NCBI RefSeq assembly: GCF_026262505.1
Contig: NC_067205.1
Span: forward strand, 18,287,645 to 18,351,644
Length of the DNA: 64,000 nucleotides
From: Trichomonas vaginalis G3
Lineage: Eukaryota; Parabasalia; Trichomonadida; Trichomonadidae
Direction of reading: 5' to 3'
The position numbers and the translations under genes were made by a program. Shown here piece after piece: positions 47,836 to 57,862 of the stretch. Within the stretch, counting starts at the first letter, position 1. The number at the start of each line of letters is the position of its first letter. The notes below the pieces were generated by a model that saw only the letters and a list, made by a program, of their open reading frames with translations, had not been told where the DNA came from and searched no databases.

Positions 47836-48992
47836 ATTAAATTAACCCTCGTTAGGATATCGTTGCAAATAAAGATCTGTTTCTCAGAAAGATCCTGATT
47901 TTCTGATAAATATTCTGTTGTAACTTCTACAAGGTTTAAGATATGAAAAACATTTTTGAATATTTCATCGCTATCAAATCTGCGGAAACATCTGGAATAT
48001 AATTTCAAATATTTGTGAAGATTTGAATTCTCAATTGCATAATTAATTAAAAATTCATGTGAATTTAAAAAATCGGTAGATGAAATTTGCATGGGTATAA
48101 GAGGAAGTACACAATAATACCCCTGAACTACATACTCTGTAAATGAATAGTGAGGAGAAAGACTTCGCAGAATTTCAAGTGTTTTTATGAATTCTAAAGC
48201 CATCTCAGATGTTATATCGACTGCTTTATAAAATAAAACTATAAATTTGAGAAGATAAACAAAATCTTCGTTATTTATAATTGAATTCACGTCATTAAAA
48301 AAGTTGAAATAATTTGATATTAGTATATCCGAACATGGAAGAGCAGTTGCATATCCTGGGTAATATTTTAATAATTTTGTAAAGAAATTTGCAATTGCAT
48401 AAGTTGAATATTGATTTTCGTACTCAATAATACTAGAAAAAATTTCTTTCTTGAGTAAAACTGCGTTTTGGAAGAATTCAACGTCAAGAATATTGTTTTT
48501 AATCAAAGCAATAAATGTATCGATGATATAGAGAGAATTGTCACTGCTGCTTATGAAACGTAATATCTCATCATATTGATCGGAAAATGTTGATAAATAA
48601 AGGTATTGTATGTTATCTAAAGCTTTAAAATGAATTAATTTTAATGAAAAAATGAAAAAAATCTGGTTAATATAATGCGATAAATATTCGAATAAATTTT
48701 CCAGTAGTATCAAATCTATTTGAAAGATATTCGAAGAAGTGATATTTTGAATTGTGAATTTTAATATTGTTTCATTTTGTGTAGATTGCTCGATAATGAA
48801 ATGTATCAAAAGATTCATTGAATATGAGTCAATGGAAAAGCTTAAATCCTTAGGGATATCCAAAATAAATCTTAATAAAGAAGATTCGTCTTGAAAATTA
48901 GCTTCCGAAAGTTCTATTTCAGTCGGAGCTGGAAGATTCCGATCATTTATGAATCTCGAAACGACAGAAAATTTGTATTGTTTATATTTCAT
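47832..48992 (-). CDS. MULE accessory protein, 386 aa, whole (copy B)
   Basis: MKYKQYKFSVVSRFINDRNL to ICNDILTRVNLI. Dominated by hydrophobic helices about 12-20 residues long (FIALIKNNILDVEFF, FLKYLLKFIVLFYKA-like), without signal peptide or clear membrane domain; an alpha-solenoid fold is likely. Copy A has the same gene with one Ser codon changed to stop. No known transposon protein family comes to mind. It may be a domesticated host protein picked up by the MULE. TCATTTCGAATAATG precedes the start as an initiator-like site. Confidence 0.7.
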   Translation of the reverse strand: MKYKQYKFSVVSRFINDRNLPAPTEIELSEANFQDESSLLRFILDIPKDLSFSIDSYSMNLLIHFIIEQSTQNETILKFTIQNITSSNIFQIDLILLENLFEYLSHYINQIFFIFSLKLIHFKALDNIQYLYLSTFSDQYDEILRFISSSDNSLYIIDTFIALIKNNILDVEFFQNAVLLKKEIFSSIIEYENQYSTYAIANFFTKLLKYYPGYATALPCSDILISNYFNFFNDVNSIINNEDFVYLLKFIVLFYKAVDITSEMALEFIKTLEILRSLSPHYSFTEYVVQGYYCVLPLIPMQISSTDFLNSHEFLINYAIENSNLHKYLKLYSRCFRRFDSDEIFKNVFHILNLVEVTTEYLSENQDLSEKQIFICNDILTRVNLI

Positions 48993-50571
48993 TATTCGAA
49001 ATGATAAACTTCAAAATCTAAAATTTATTTTTTTACAATATATTTCATCCTATTGTCAAGGCTAAATTTTTCACCGGAAGTGTATCAAAAATTGATAAGA
49101 TTTACGGTGATCTAATTATGACAATTCAATGCATCTCGTGATATAACGCAGATATAAACACAACTGATATTGCATAACTAATAATTGAGTCAAATAACTA
49201 AATTATGTGTTATATTTTACATATTTTTCAATTTTGTAATAAATGGATGTTTAACACTAATTTTTTAAGGACTTCGACTTTAGCATCACATAAATATGTT
49301 ATTTTCTATATTAAAACGTAATTTTGGTGGTCTTAGAATAGAAAAATATGCAATATTCGTGGAGATAATGAGGGTTCTTAAACATGTTCTTAAAAATAAA
49401 TAAAATAATACAAATCTTTATTCAATCTTTTGATATTGTTGGTCCTCTCTTTGTGAAAATACTTAACTTCAAAGAGTATTATGTTTTACCTAGTGAGGAC
49501 CTTAAGTTTGCAAAAACATAATAAAAGTAAAATAAAAAAGATCGGATTTATCACAAAACTTTGAGTATTATAGGATTTAATATATTTTCTTAGTAGATTA
49601 TATGATTTAGTTTCTTAAAATCTAAAGTATTTCTTGAGGAAAATATAAATTGAAATTCAAAAAGTAAAAAAAATGTAAACAAATCAAATTTTAAATGGAC
49701 CAAATGTTGATTTTTCATTCGTTTTCTCATTATCGAAAAAAATTTGGAAAGCTAAGAAGTCAATAACAAGTTATATAATACAACAAAACCCATCGGATAT
49801 GTTTTCATCAAATAGTCTCCTAGATTTGTTATGAAATTAAAATATCATGATATTTTAAGGGCTTTTGATTTCAATATTAGAATTATTCAGTTATGTTGTG
49901 CTAATATCAATTGCTTTATACAATTAATTGTTTACAGGCTGCAAAAATCGAACAATAATTTGACTTTGTAAAAAAAGTGCATCATTTTTATTCGTTATAC
50001 TTACAAAATGTAAACATTACGAGAAACATTTACATTTGTAAATGTAACAAGTAAAGTTGTATCGCATAATTTGACTTTGTAAAAAAAGTGCATCATTTTT
50101 ATTCGTTATACTTACAAAATGTAAACATTACGAGAAACATTTACATTTGTAAATGTAACAAGTAAATACATCAGATTTAAATTGTAAATGTAGTTTATCT
50201 CTCTCATCTCCTTTTTAAAAGGTATTACATACATACGAACACATGGGTCACTCAATAATTAGCGTGATAATAATTGAGGATAGACTGTAATCGTAATTTT
50301 ATTTTTGGACTTATATTTCGACATTTTGAAGTCGCTTGAAAGTCTTGCAAATGATTAAATTTGGAAAATTTGACCTAAGTCTGCATTATTTTGATGACTT
50401 AAACAATTCTATAAATCTGTTTTCCTAAAAATTTAAAAAGATATAATTTCAATTTCCCTAAATTTATGTAATTCATATATCACCAAAATATTTGGACTGC
50501 ATTTTGTTTGTCTGCACCTAATTAAAGTCTAAATACCAATTAATTTTGGAGTTGCATTGCTTTTAATGTAA
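48993..50571. other. Non-coding 5' region of MULE copy B
   Basis: Reverse of 17300-18774, without genes. It differs mainly by a tandem duplication at 49955-50176. Confidence 0.6.
49955..50176. repeat. 111-bp tandem duplication, specific to copy B
   Basis: ATAATTTGACTTTGTAAAAA begins at 49955 and again at 50066; the second unit is identical through AATGTAACAAGTAAA. Copy A has a single unit at 17690-17810. The unit contains the dyad ACATTTACATTTGTAAATGT. Confidence 0.85.
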
Positions 50572-50657
50572 AAATGCACGTTTAGAAAAAGACGATAACA
50601 ATTAAATTACAAAATCGATAACGACGACGATTAAATTACAAAATCGATAACCTCTCT
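50572..50657. repeat. Outer terminal repeat of MULE copy B
   Basis: AAAATGCACGTTTAGAAAAA, then two ATTAAATTACAAAATCGATA units, ending CCTCTCT. It matches the left end of copy A in reverse. Confidence 0.8.
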
Positions 50658-51366
50658 GATTAAATTCTAAATAAATTTTTATATTTCAATTTTTGAATCA
50701 ACATTTATAAAAAAATTTCAATGCGATTTTTTGAAAAGTTTCTATTTTTTCTATGCTCGTGTCAAATTCAATTGAGACAAAAGAAAAGCTATTTTTACCG
50801 CTGAATCTAAATAGTAATTATTTTAAGAAACCACATATAATTCAATGGACTTCGAATTTCATTACAAATATTGATTTTCTTATTTAACAAAATCAATAAT
50901 ATCTACTTTGAAAAATTTTGATCTCAAATAATATTTACTCTTAAAATAAACTCTTATTTAACTTTACGGTTAATAAATATTGCTATAGCAAAGACAACTC
51001 TGAGAAAATCATTTTGAGAGTGATGATTTAATATCAGTTAATTGAATATTGAACTAACAAGGACATTTATTTTTTATGTTCGTCCCACGATAAAATTCAA
51101 TCTCATACTGACAAAATTTTCAAAAATGACATCTCACGGTTTAAGGAAAATCATATTCCAAAAATAACATAATATCTATCCTTTTGTAAATTTAAATTTG
51201 GAGGATCACTTTTATAATCTCATATTTTCCTTTAATTTTGGGATTTGATAATTTTCTTTCAGAATCAGTGATTTGTAACACAATCATCTGAAATGACATC
51301 AAAAACCATACCCAAATAGTTGAAATAAACAGTTTATTTATAATTTCCAAAAGTAATGTTACATGA
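50658..51366. other. Intergenic, nothing recognised
   Basis: AT-rich; no gene. It contains the 3' flank of the DZIP1-like gene. Confidence 0.4.
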
Positions 51367-51373
51367 TTAAATA

Positions 51374-53638
51374 TTACAAATTGAGAAGTCCTTTTCTTTT
51401 TGCTGGCTGAGGAGAGCTTGAAACATCAGGAAGCTCAGGAAGTGTGTCGTAGCCGTTTCCATCAAAGTCAGAGTCATCTTCCCATATTGGTGCTCTATCC
51501 TGTTTAGGAGGTGACCTTGGATTTTGTTGTTTTTGTTCTTCTTGAGGTTTCCATGATTTGCCAATACCTCTGGGACCAGGAGATGCAGTAGAAGAGTTGA
51601 TAGATGATGATGCAAGTGCATGTACGTATTGCCTTTTCGTCATTCCATCTGGATGAGGAATGTCATCATAATAGTTGACTTTTTCAGTTTTCGTCGTTGT
51701 TGCTTGGAAATCATCGTTTGGAGAGTTGACATCGTAATCAGAATACATAAGATCATCATGATTATCATTGTTATTGTTACTGTAGTACTTTTCATCTTCA
51801 GGATTGTAAGTATTCTCGTAATACTTGTCTTCATCTGGATTATAAGTGTTTGCGTAATAATCATCTTCTTCATCTGGATTATAATATTGACCATTACCAT
51901 AATTATCGTCTTGATAAGTGTCATTGTACTGATCGTTATAATTATTTCCTTGGTCATTGTAAAATTGATTGAACCGTGGGTCATCGTATGGTATATCCTC
52001 TTCTTCTTCAAAATATTGTTCTCCTGTCTGATAATTTGGATCGGGGTTAACTTCTCCAGTCTCAGAAAAGTTACGAACACGTCCTTTATGGGAAGGTTCG
52101 CTATAATCGTCATCATAAAATGGAAGATTTGGTGGAGGAACTGTTGTTGTTCCTGTAATTACGCCTGTATCGCTGAATGAATCTTGATCATCGACGTTAA
52201 ATCCTTGAGGGAAAGATTTATTCGGTTGGATATCTTCAGGTTCTTCCATAGAATCTGAATGGCGGATTCTTTGGGCTGGAGTATTATGAAATTCTTCAAA
52301 TTCAATATCTTCATCATCCATTTTATCATTTGGATGGCTTGAAGATGGTGCTTCTTCTCTGGTACTCTTATCCATGTCAGGTTCAGATAAGAAATCGTCA
52401 GAATCATCCTTCTTTGTTGAATTTGAATTTTGCTTGGAAGCAGGCTTTGTTGTTGTAACAACAACGGTAACTGGTTTCTTTGGTTGTTCTGCAGGTTTCG
52501 TTTCTTGTGGCTTTGGAGTGACTTTTGGTGGTGGATTTTCAACAGGTTTTGGTTTATTTTGAATTTCTTCTTTCTTTTCAGCGGGCTTGGGCTTTGATTC
52601 TTCTACCTTTGGCTTTGGAGTTTCCTGTGGCTTAGAATTCCTTTGAACGACTGAGGTCTCAACTTTAATTTCGCTTTCTGATGAAGTTGTAAACATTTTC
52701 TGATCAAATGGAACTTGATTAACTTTAGGCTTGCTTTCTTGTTTTTGTGGAGTTTGTTTTTTATCTTTTTCTTGTGATTTGTTATTTTGATAATTATTCA
52801 CGTTATCTTTGGTGATTTGGTTAGGACGAATAGTCACAACATGATCAAATTCATCGTTATCAGAGTGTTTCTTCTTTGGTGCAGATGAAGAATTGCTTTC
52901 GTATTTATTTTCTTGTTCTTTCTTCTTTTTGTTTGCGAGTATTTGCGCTGTAGAAGCTAATGATTCAATAGTAATAGTTGATTTAAGATCATCAATCTTC
53001 TTCTTGAATCCGGCAAGTTGCCTGGTTGTTTTCTTTTGTTGAGTTGTAAGCATTTTTATTGCTTCTTGTATTTCATTCGAAGAATTAACTGAAGATGGCT
53101 GAGGTTGGAGAGCCATTGTAATGCTTGAGAAGACTTGATCTTCGTTTTTATGTGGCGTTCTCAAATTTTGCCAAATAATCGCTGCGTTTTGATGTCTTTG
53201 GAACATGTGAGCATCAAGTTTAGAAAGTGAAGGTAAATCTTTAAGACAAATTGGACATTTTTGCGAATATAAACTCTTTTTTGTTTCAACTTGATTTTTA
53301 AGTGCGGAATTTTCTCGGTTTAGCTTTTTAACCATTGATTTTAACTTTCTAATGGAATCTTTATTATTTTCGATAATGATTTGTAAAATTGAAAATAACT
53401 TTTGAACTTCATTCATATTTTGATTGTAAAATGTTGTTGAATCGAGGAATTCCTCTTGAATTTGTGAAAGTGTATGCCTGTCTTTCGTTTGGCTCAAAGT
53501 TCTAATGTCAATAGACGAAATCGAAGCCCAATTAAAGCCATTAATATCATTAATGACATTATTAGTTGGTTGTGGAGGATTTTGTGCAATCATGATTGTT
53601 GGAGGCTGACTTTGAGGCCATAGAAATCTTGATTGCAT
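51374..53638 (-). CDS. DZIP1-like zinc-finger protein (ciliary basal body)
   Basis: A 754-aa product. Residues about 34-120 resemble the Dzip-like N-terminal domain (GFNWASISSIDIRTLSQTKD corresponds to the conserved W-x(3)-S/A-x-DV/I-x-R start). A coiled coil follows, then a C2H2 finger with Cys128, Cys131, His144 and His149. The remaining 550 residues are disordered, first Lys/Pro/Glu-rich and then Asp/Tyr/Asn-rich with EDKYYENTYNPED-type repeats. In other eukaryotes DZIP1/Iguana acts at the basal body and transition zone of cilia, which fits a flagellate. Assignment rests on domain order. Confidence 0.7.
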   Translation of the reverse strand: MQSRFLWPQSQPPTIMIAQNPPQPTNNVINDINGFNWASISSIDIRTLSQTKDRHTLSQIQEEFLDSTTFYNQNMNEVQKLFSILQIIIENNKDSIRKLKSMVKKLNRENSALKNQVETKKSLYSQKCPICLKDLPSLSKLDAHMFQRHQNAAIIWQNLRTPHKNEDQVFSSITMALQPQPSSVNSSNEIQEAIKMLTTQQKKTTRQLAGFKKKIDDLKSTITIESLASTAQILANKKKKEQENKYESNSSSAPKKKHSDNDEFDHVVTIRPNQITKDNVNNYQNNKSQEKDKKQTPQKQESKPKVNQVPFDQKMFTTSSESEIKVETSVVQRNSKPQETPKPKVEESKPKPAEKKEEIQNKPKPVENPPPKVTPKPQETKPAEQPKKPVTVVVTTTKPASKQNSNSTKKDDSDDFLSEPDMDKSTREEAPSSSHPNDKMDDEDIEFEEFHNTPAQRIRHSDSMEEPEDIQPNKSFPQGFNVDDQDSFSDTGVITGTTTVPPPNLPFYDDDYSEPSHKGRVRNFSETGEVNPDPNYQTGEQYFEEEEDIPYDDPRFNQFYNDQGNNYNDQYNDTYQDDNYGNGQYYNPDEEDDYYANTYNPDEDKYYENTYNPEDEKYYSNNNNDNHDDLMYSDYDVNSPNDDFQATTTKTEKVNYYDDIPHPDGMTKRQYVHALASSSINSSTASPGPRGIGKSWKPQEEQKQQNPRSPPKQDRAPIWEDDSDFDGNGYDTLPELPDVSSSPQPAKRKGLLNL

Positions 53639-54028
53639 TTATTTTTTATTTCAAAAATGGAGCAAAAACGTTATTGCCTTGATTTATATTAATTTTAAAA
53701 TACTCATACCAAATAGTTGAATTAGAATCAAATAAACTCATATTTATTCAGTTTCGAGCAGAAATTTGATATCAAATTTTCAAAAATCACCATTTTTCAT
53801 GTTTAATGCAGCTAAATCATTACATATAAATTTATACAGGTTATGACCATATCGAATTCACTATATCTTCAAAAATTATTTTGCGATCTTTGTTTTTCTG
53901 CACAGGGAGCTTTATAAAGTGGAAAACACATAAATAATGCAGATACAAATTCTTTTTCATTAGGAAAAATAATTTCTATTTTGGTGGGAGATGTAAAAAA
54001 CCGTCCAATCTTTGACAAAATTTTGAAG
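53639..54028. other. Divergent spacer between DZIP1-like and Rab genes
   Basis: AT-rich, no gene; presumably carries both promoters. An in-frame extension of the Rab reading to 53981 is not supported by family length. Confidence 0.4.
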
Positions 54029-54595
54029 ATGAAAAAGATAAAAACAATCATAGTAGGTGAAGCATGTGTTGGAAAAACATGCATCGCAGTTAGATTTGCT
54101 AGAAATGAGTATAATGAGGCAACTTATGCAACAGTTGGCGCTGCAAACTTAACACATGAAATGGAAACAAGTAAAGGACCTATCACATTTAATATTTGGG
54201 ATACTGCAGGTCAGGAGAGATACAGAAGCTTAACTCCAATGTATTTTTCAAACTCTCAAGTTGCGATTTTAGTTTTTGATATTACATCTAAAAATTCTCT
54301 TGAAGGACTCGATAATTTCTATCAATTGCTTCAACAAAAAGCTCCAAAAGATTGTGCACTAGTACTTGTCGGTAACAAATCTGATATTGCTGGTAAAAGA
54401 CAAGTAAAACCTGAAGAAGCACAAGAATACGCAAATAAAATAGGTGCCTTATTCTATCAGGAAACTTCTGCTGCTACCGGTGAAGGAATTAATGATTTAT
54501 TCGAAAAAATAGCAACATGTGGAAGTGTTACTATTAAGAGTGAAGATATCGACTATATTGACTTCTCAAAACGCTCGGGACGTGGTTGCTGCTAA
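54029..54595 (+). CDS. Rab-family small GTPase
   Basis: 188 aa. Residues 10-17 GEACVGKT (P-loop), WDTAGQERYRSL (switch II), VGNKSD (guanine specificity) and ETSA. Ends RGCC, a double-cysteine prenylation site. The effector region (YATVGAANLTHEM) is unlike the common Rab5/Rab11 forms, as is frequent in the expanded Rab families of trichomonads. It would act in vesicle traffic. The start is set at MKKIKTIIVG because the upstream extension is not Rab-like. Confidence 0.9.
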   Translation: MKKIKTIIVGEACVGKTCIAVRFARNEYNEATYATVGAANLTHEMETSKGPITFNIWDTAGQERYRSLTPMYFSNSQVAILVFDITSKNSLEGLDNFYQLLQQKAPKDCALVLVGNKSDIAGKRQVKPEEAQEYANKIGALFYQETSAATGEGINDLFEKIATCGSVTIKSEDIDYIDFSKRSGRGCC

Positions 54596-54863
54596 TCAAT
54601 TTTGTTAAATGAATGTAAATAATAAAAAATCTAACTGTATGACTATTCCATGAATTAATATTACTAAAAACAAACTCTTTTGCAATCTATTTAGCGAACA
54701 TTTTGTTTTATTCAATATCGTCTTTTTAGAAACTTTCAGTTCCATTGGTTCTAATCCACTAAAATCATCATAAATAAGGAGTTCACTCCCGGCTTAATAA
54801 TTGTTTTTACGAATTCCTTCAGTAAGATTTTTTCGAAATTACGCAAATTGGCATAAATGCAGA

Positions 54864-56454
54864 TAAAGGTACATTCACTAGGCGATAACAGTAAAATGGG
54901 ATGAAAATAGGATAAATAGCATCCCTATATAGTGCCTAACAATATTTATACGGGCCAAAAAAATTTGGCTAGAGATTTGGCGAGTTATAAAACTTAGAAA
55001 ATTGAGAGGAATTTTTATTTTCAAATTTTTTTGGAAAGTTAAAATTGTGATTAAAAATCGATTTCCGGGAGAACTAAGCATCTCATCATATATTTAAATC
55101 GATAAAAATATTAAATAATAGTTGAATAGTATAACAACATAAAATTATGGCTGAATCTACAGAAAAAATGAACATATTTGACATTTTTGAAAATTCATAC
55201 GTTAGATGGTGACAGACTCAGAAACTATACTTTAGCTAAGATTGATATATGGTTTCAACAACACATGGTTAAAATCGTAAAAATATTTTAGATTTCAAAA
55301 AGATATATATGGTAATATAATGGAACAAAGTCAACAAATAGCATGTTAAATATGTTATAATTAATTTTTTATTAGATCCAATAGTAGATATCGAATGGTT
55401 TCCAGCTTTATGGTTAAATATTTTCTTTTCGAGCTTCTCTTTAACTGTTGTATTAAGGTTGTAAATTTTTGATGCTAGAAACTATGGAATCTTCTTTGCT
55501 GCTGCATTTTTCTTGAGAGTTCTTGCAATTTCGAATAGATCTGCGCATTGTATGAAATTGAGGCTTTAAAATATCTTGAAAACAGAATAGGACTGCTTTT
55601 CCAAAGGAATGCTTACTTGTAAATCAGAGAGTTTCAAAATTGAGAGCAAGATTATCATCATAACTTTCGATTTTGCTGCGAAAAAGGAAGACAAGTAATT
55701 AACAAATCATTTACTGTTGTTCATCAAAAGAAGAAAACTTTGATAACAACTAATGATGATAAAATCAAGCTATCTTTTAATATTTTAAATTGATAAGACA
55801 TTCAAAATATTTGAATGGTTTAAAATATTTTCTTTTAATTTCTCTAATATATTATCATGATTATATAATCAAATTTAAATTTTTATTCAAAAAGGCAATA
55901 TTTCAAACTTTTAATTTCAAAAATCTTAATTCTGCAATAAGTGTATTTAATTGTAGCAAATTTAATGATCCTTCGTCATGCTTAGCAATTTGGAACTCAT
56001 AAATTAATGATTTCTTCAAGTAAAATTCTGCATTATTTCAAAAGTCAATAATTCTCTAGTAACTTTTCTTCAAACCCTAACCATTATATTATATTATATG
56101 TATAATGGAGAATAATTGCAAAGAAAGATAGCCGAATTTACTGGGTAGTTCTTGTGATGCGAAATAATTGCAAATTAACACCTAGTTTTAACAGCATCAA
56201 TCTCTTTTTGCTCTCATTTAAATGCATTCGCACACTTTAATTTTGAAATATAAGAGTTTTGGAAATTATCAAATTTATCTGCTCAAATACTATAGATCTT
56301 CATAAGTGTTAATAGAATCATTAGCCTTACATATAGTGTTTAATATAATGATGCACATTATACTGGGATTCATTCCTTATTCATCTAGTTATTATAAGAT
56401 TTACAACCCCATGAAAATTTAAAATTTTGTCAAAAATAGTGAATGTACCTTTAT
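54864..56454. mobile_element. 1.6-kb TIR element with 6-bp target duplication
   Basis: The ends TAAAGGTACATTCACTA and TAGTGAATGTACCTTTA are a perfect 17-bp inverted repeat. TGCAGA flanks both sides (54858-54863 and 56455-56460). The interior is AT-rich with no intact gene, only broken short readings (for example near 55147). It is a non-autonomous DNA element; I cannot assign the superfamily from so short a TIR. Confidence 0.75.
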
Positions 56455-56630
56455 GCAGATTTTATTTAGTTTTTCTGTTTTGATAGATTCTATGAGTATT
56501 TTTAATAACCGATGAAATTTTGTTATCAAAATTTTGGAACCCATTCATTTTTCACAGAAATTTTATATAGCAACATGTCCCTTATATTATTATTTCAAAA
56601 TGACAAAAACTTTTTTTCAAATCATAACAA

Positions 56631-57218
56631 ATGAAAAACGCCGAGTCTGCAGGAACATACAAAGTTGTCATGCTTGGCAACTCTGGAGTTGGCAAAACAG
56701 CTTTAATAGAAAGAATCACACACGATGAGTTCGTTGTTGCTCATGTTGCAACTGTTGGCGCTCAATATTCAACAGTTGATTTTACAATACAAAAGAAGAA
56801 AATTACATTAGAGTTATGGGATACAGCAGGACAAGAAATTTTCCGTTCATTAGTTTCATTTTATGCCAGAGATGCTAAAGGCGTTTTTCTGGTGGCAGAT
56901 ATTACACAAGATGGAACGATGACAGACTTAGAAAGATGGAAAGATTTTATTAAAGAGCAAGCTCCTGATGCTCAAGTTATTTTATTTGCAAACAAACACG
57001 ATTTGAATGATCAAAGAGTAGTAAAGGAAGAAGAGTTTGAGAATTTCGCAAAAGAATATAACTACCATTATATGGAAGGTAGCGCAAAGACTAATGAAGG
57101 CGTACAAGATGGCTTCGTTCGCATGGCGGAAATTGTTTCCGAAAAAATCATGGAAAAAGGTGAACAGGAATCTTCTGTTAAACTGAAACAAGCTGAAGAG
57201 AGCAAACCATGCTGCTAA
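56631..57218 (+). CDS. Rab-family small GTPase
   Basis: 195 aa. GNSGVGKT (P-loop), WDTAGQEIFRSL (switch II), FANKHD (NKxD) and EGSAK. C-terminal KPCC for prenylation. It is not a tandem duplicate of the Rab at 54029, as the two differ widely outside the G motifs (VGAQYSTVDFT against VGAANLTHEME). Function in membrane traffic. The start follows TTCAAATCATAACAA, resembling upstream sequences of other host genes here. Confidence 0.9.
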   Translation: MKNAESAGTYKVVMLGNSGVGKTALIERITHDEFVVAHVATVGAQYSTVDFTIQKKKITLELWDTAGQEIFRSLVSFYARDAKGVFLVADITQDGTMTDLERWKDFIKEQAPDAQVILFANKHDLNDQRVVKEEEFENFAKEYNYHYMEGSAKTNEGVQDGFVRMAEIVSEKIMEKGEQESSVKLKQAEESKPCC

Positions 57219-57862
57219 GTTTTTCCCATTTTAATATTAGTTACTCCAATGCTATCTGTACTGAATAAACAAATACAATATTTTTGTTTAACTCAAAAAA
57301 TTCTTATATTACTGACGAAAATTATTTTTGGTTGGAGATTTTATTTCTTAATTCGAAATTTTGAACAACTTATGTAGAAAATATAAATCTTATAGGATAA
57401 TTCTCTGATACTTGCAAGCGGACACATAAAAATTATACAAACATCATTTTCAAGATCAAATCTATTCAAATTATCGTCCATAGTCAAGATATGACAATTA
57501 TTAGAGTAAGAAAGATTAAAAGTAATGATATTAGGCCGAAAAAAGTTTTTGATATAAATGAAAAAAATTATTATATTACAATTGACTATTTTAATGGAGG
57601 GATTATTAATACTAATCATTGTAATTTTAAAAAAACATCTAAAGAAGTATGGATTGATAAACAATTAAAAAATTGAAAATTATATAAAAGAAATAAGCTG
57701 TCAGTTAGTATTTCACCAATTCAGCTCTTTGGTATTAATTTATACACTTAAAAAATGAGACTTAAGAAAAAAAGGTATCAATTTGTATTTCTATTAACTG
57801 ACAGTAGCAAAATTTTAATTATAACAAAAGGAAGATCTATAAACAGAGTATAATTTCAAAAA
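57219..57862. other. Convergent intergenic region, possible small MITE
   Basis: No gene I can support. GCTGTCAGTTAGTATTTC at about 57699 and the reversed AACTGACAGTAGC at about 57797 form a weak inverted repeat enclosing about 100 bp; this may be a decayed MITE. A 61-codon frame at 57491-57676 lacks features. Confidence 0.35.

Larger units (their letters stand above)
46086..50657 (-). mobile_element. Mutator-like element copy B, inverted and 3'-truncated
   Basis: Almost identical to 17219-21670 in reverse: terminal repeat (50572-50657, ending CGATAACCTCTCT), 386-aa gene, HP1-like gene and transposase 5' part. The transposase is cut at 46086 next to a palindrome, so the SWIM region and right terminal repeat are missing. 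Identity with copy A implies a recent duplication or transposition; the copies form a large inverted repeat. Confidence 0.8.

Noticed and set aside
51620-52180. 186-codon hydrophobic frame antisense to the DZIP1-like gene
   Set aside because: It is the mirror of Asp/Asn/Tyr-rich repeats read backwards, giving Ile/Val runs. The sense gene explains it.
54600-54863. Intron-like signals near the Rab gene
   Set aside because: No trichomonad 5' GYAYGY with the matching ACTAACACACAG-type 3' site was seen; the Rab genes are continuous.
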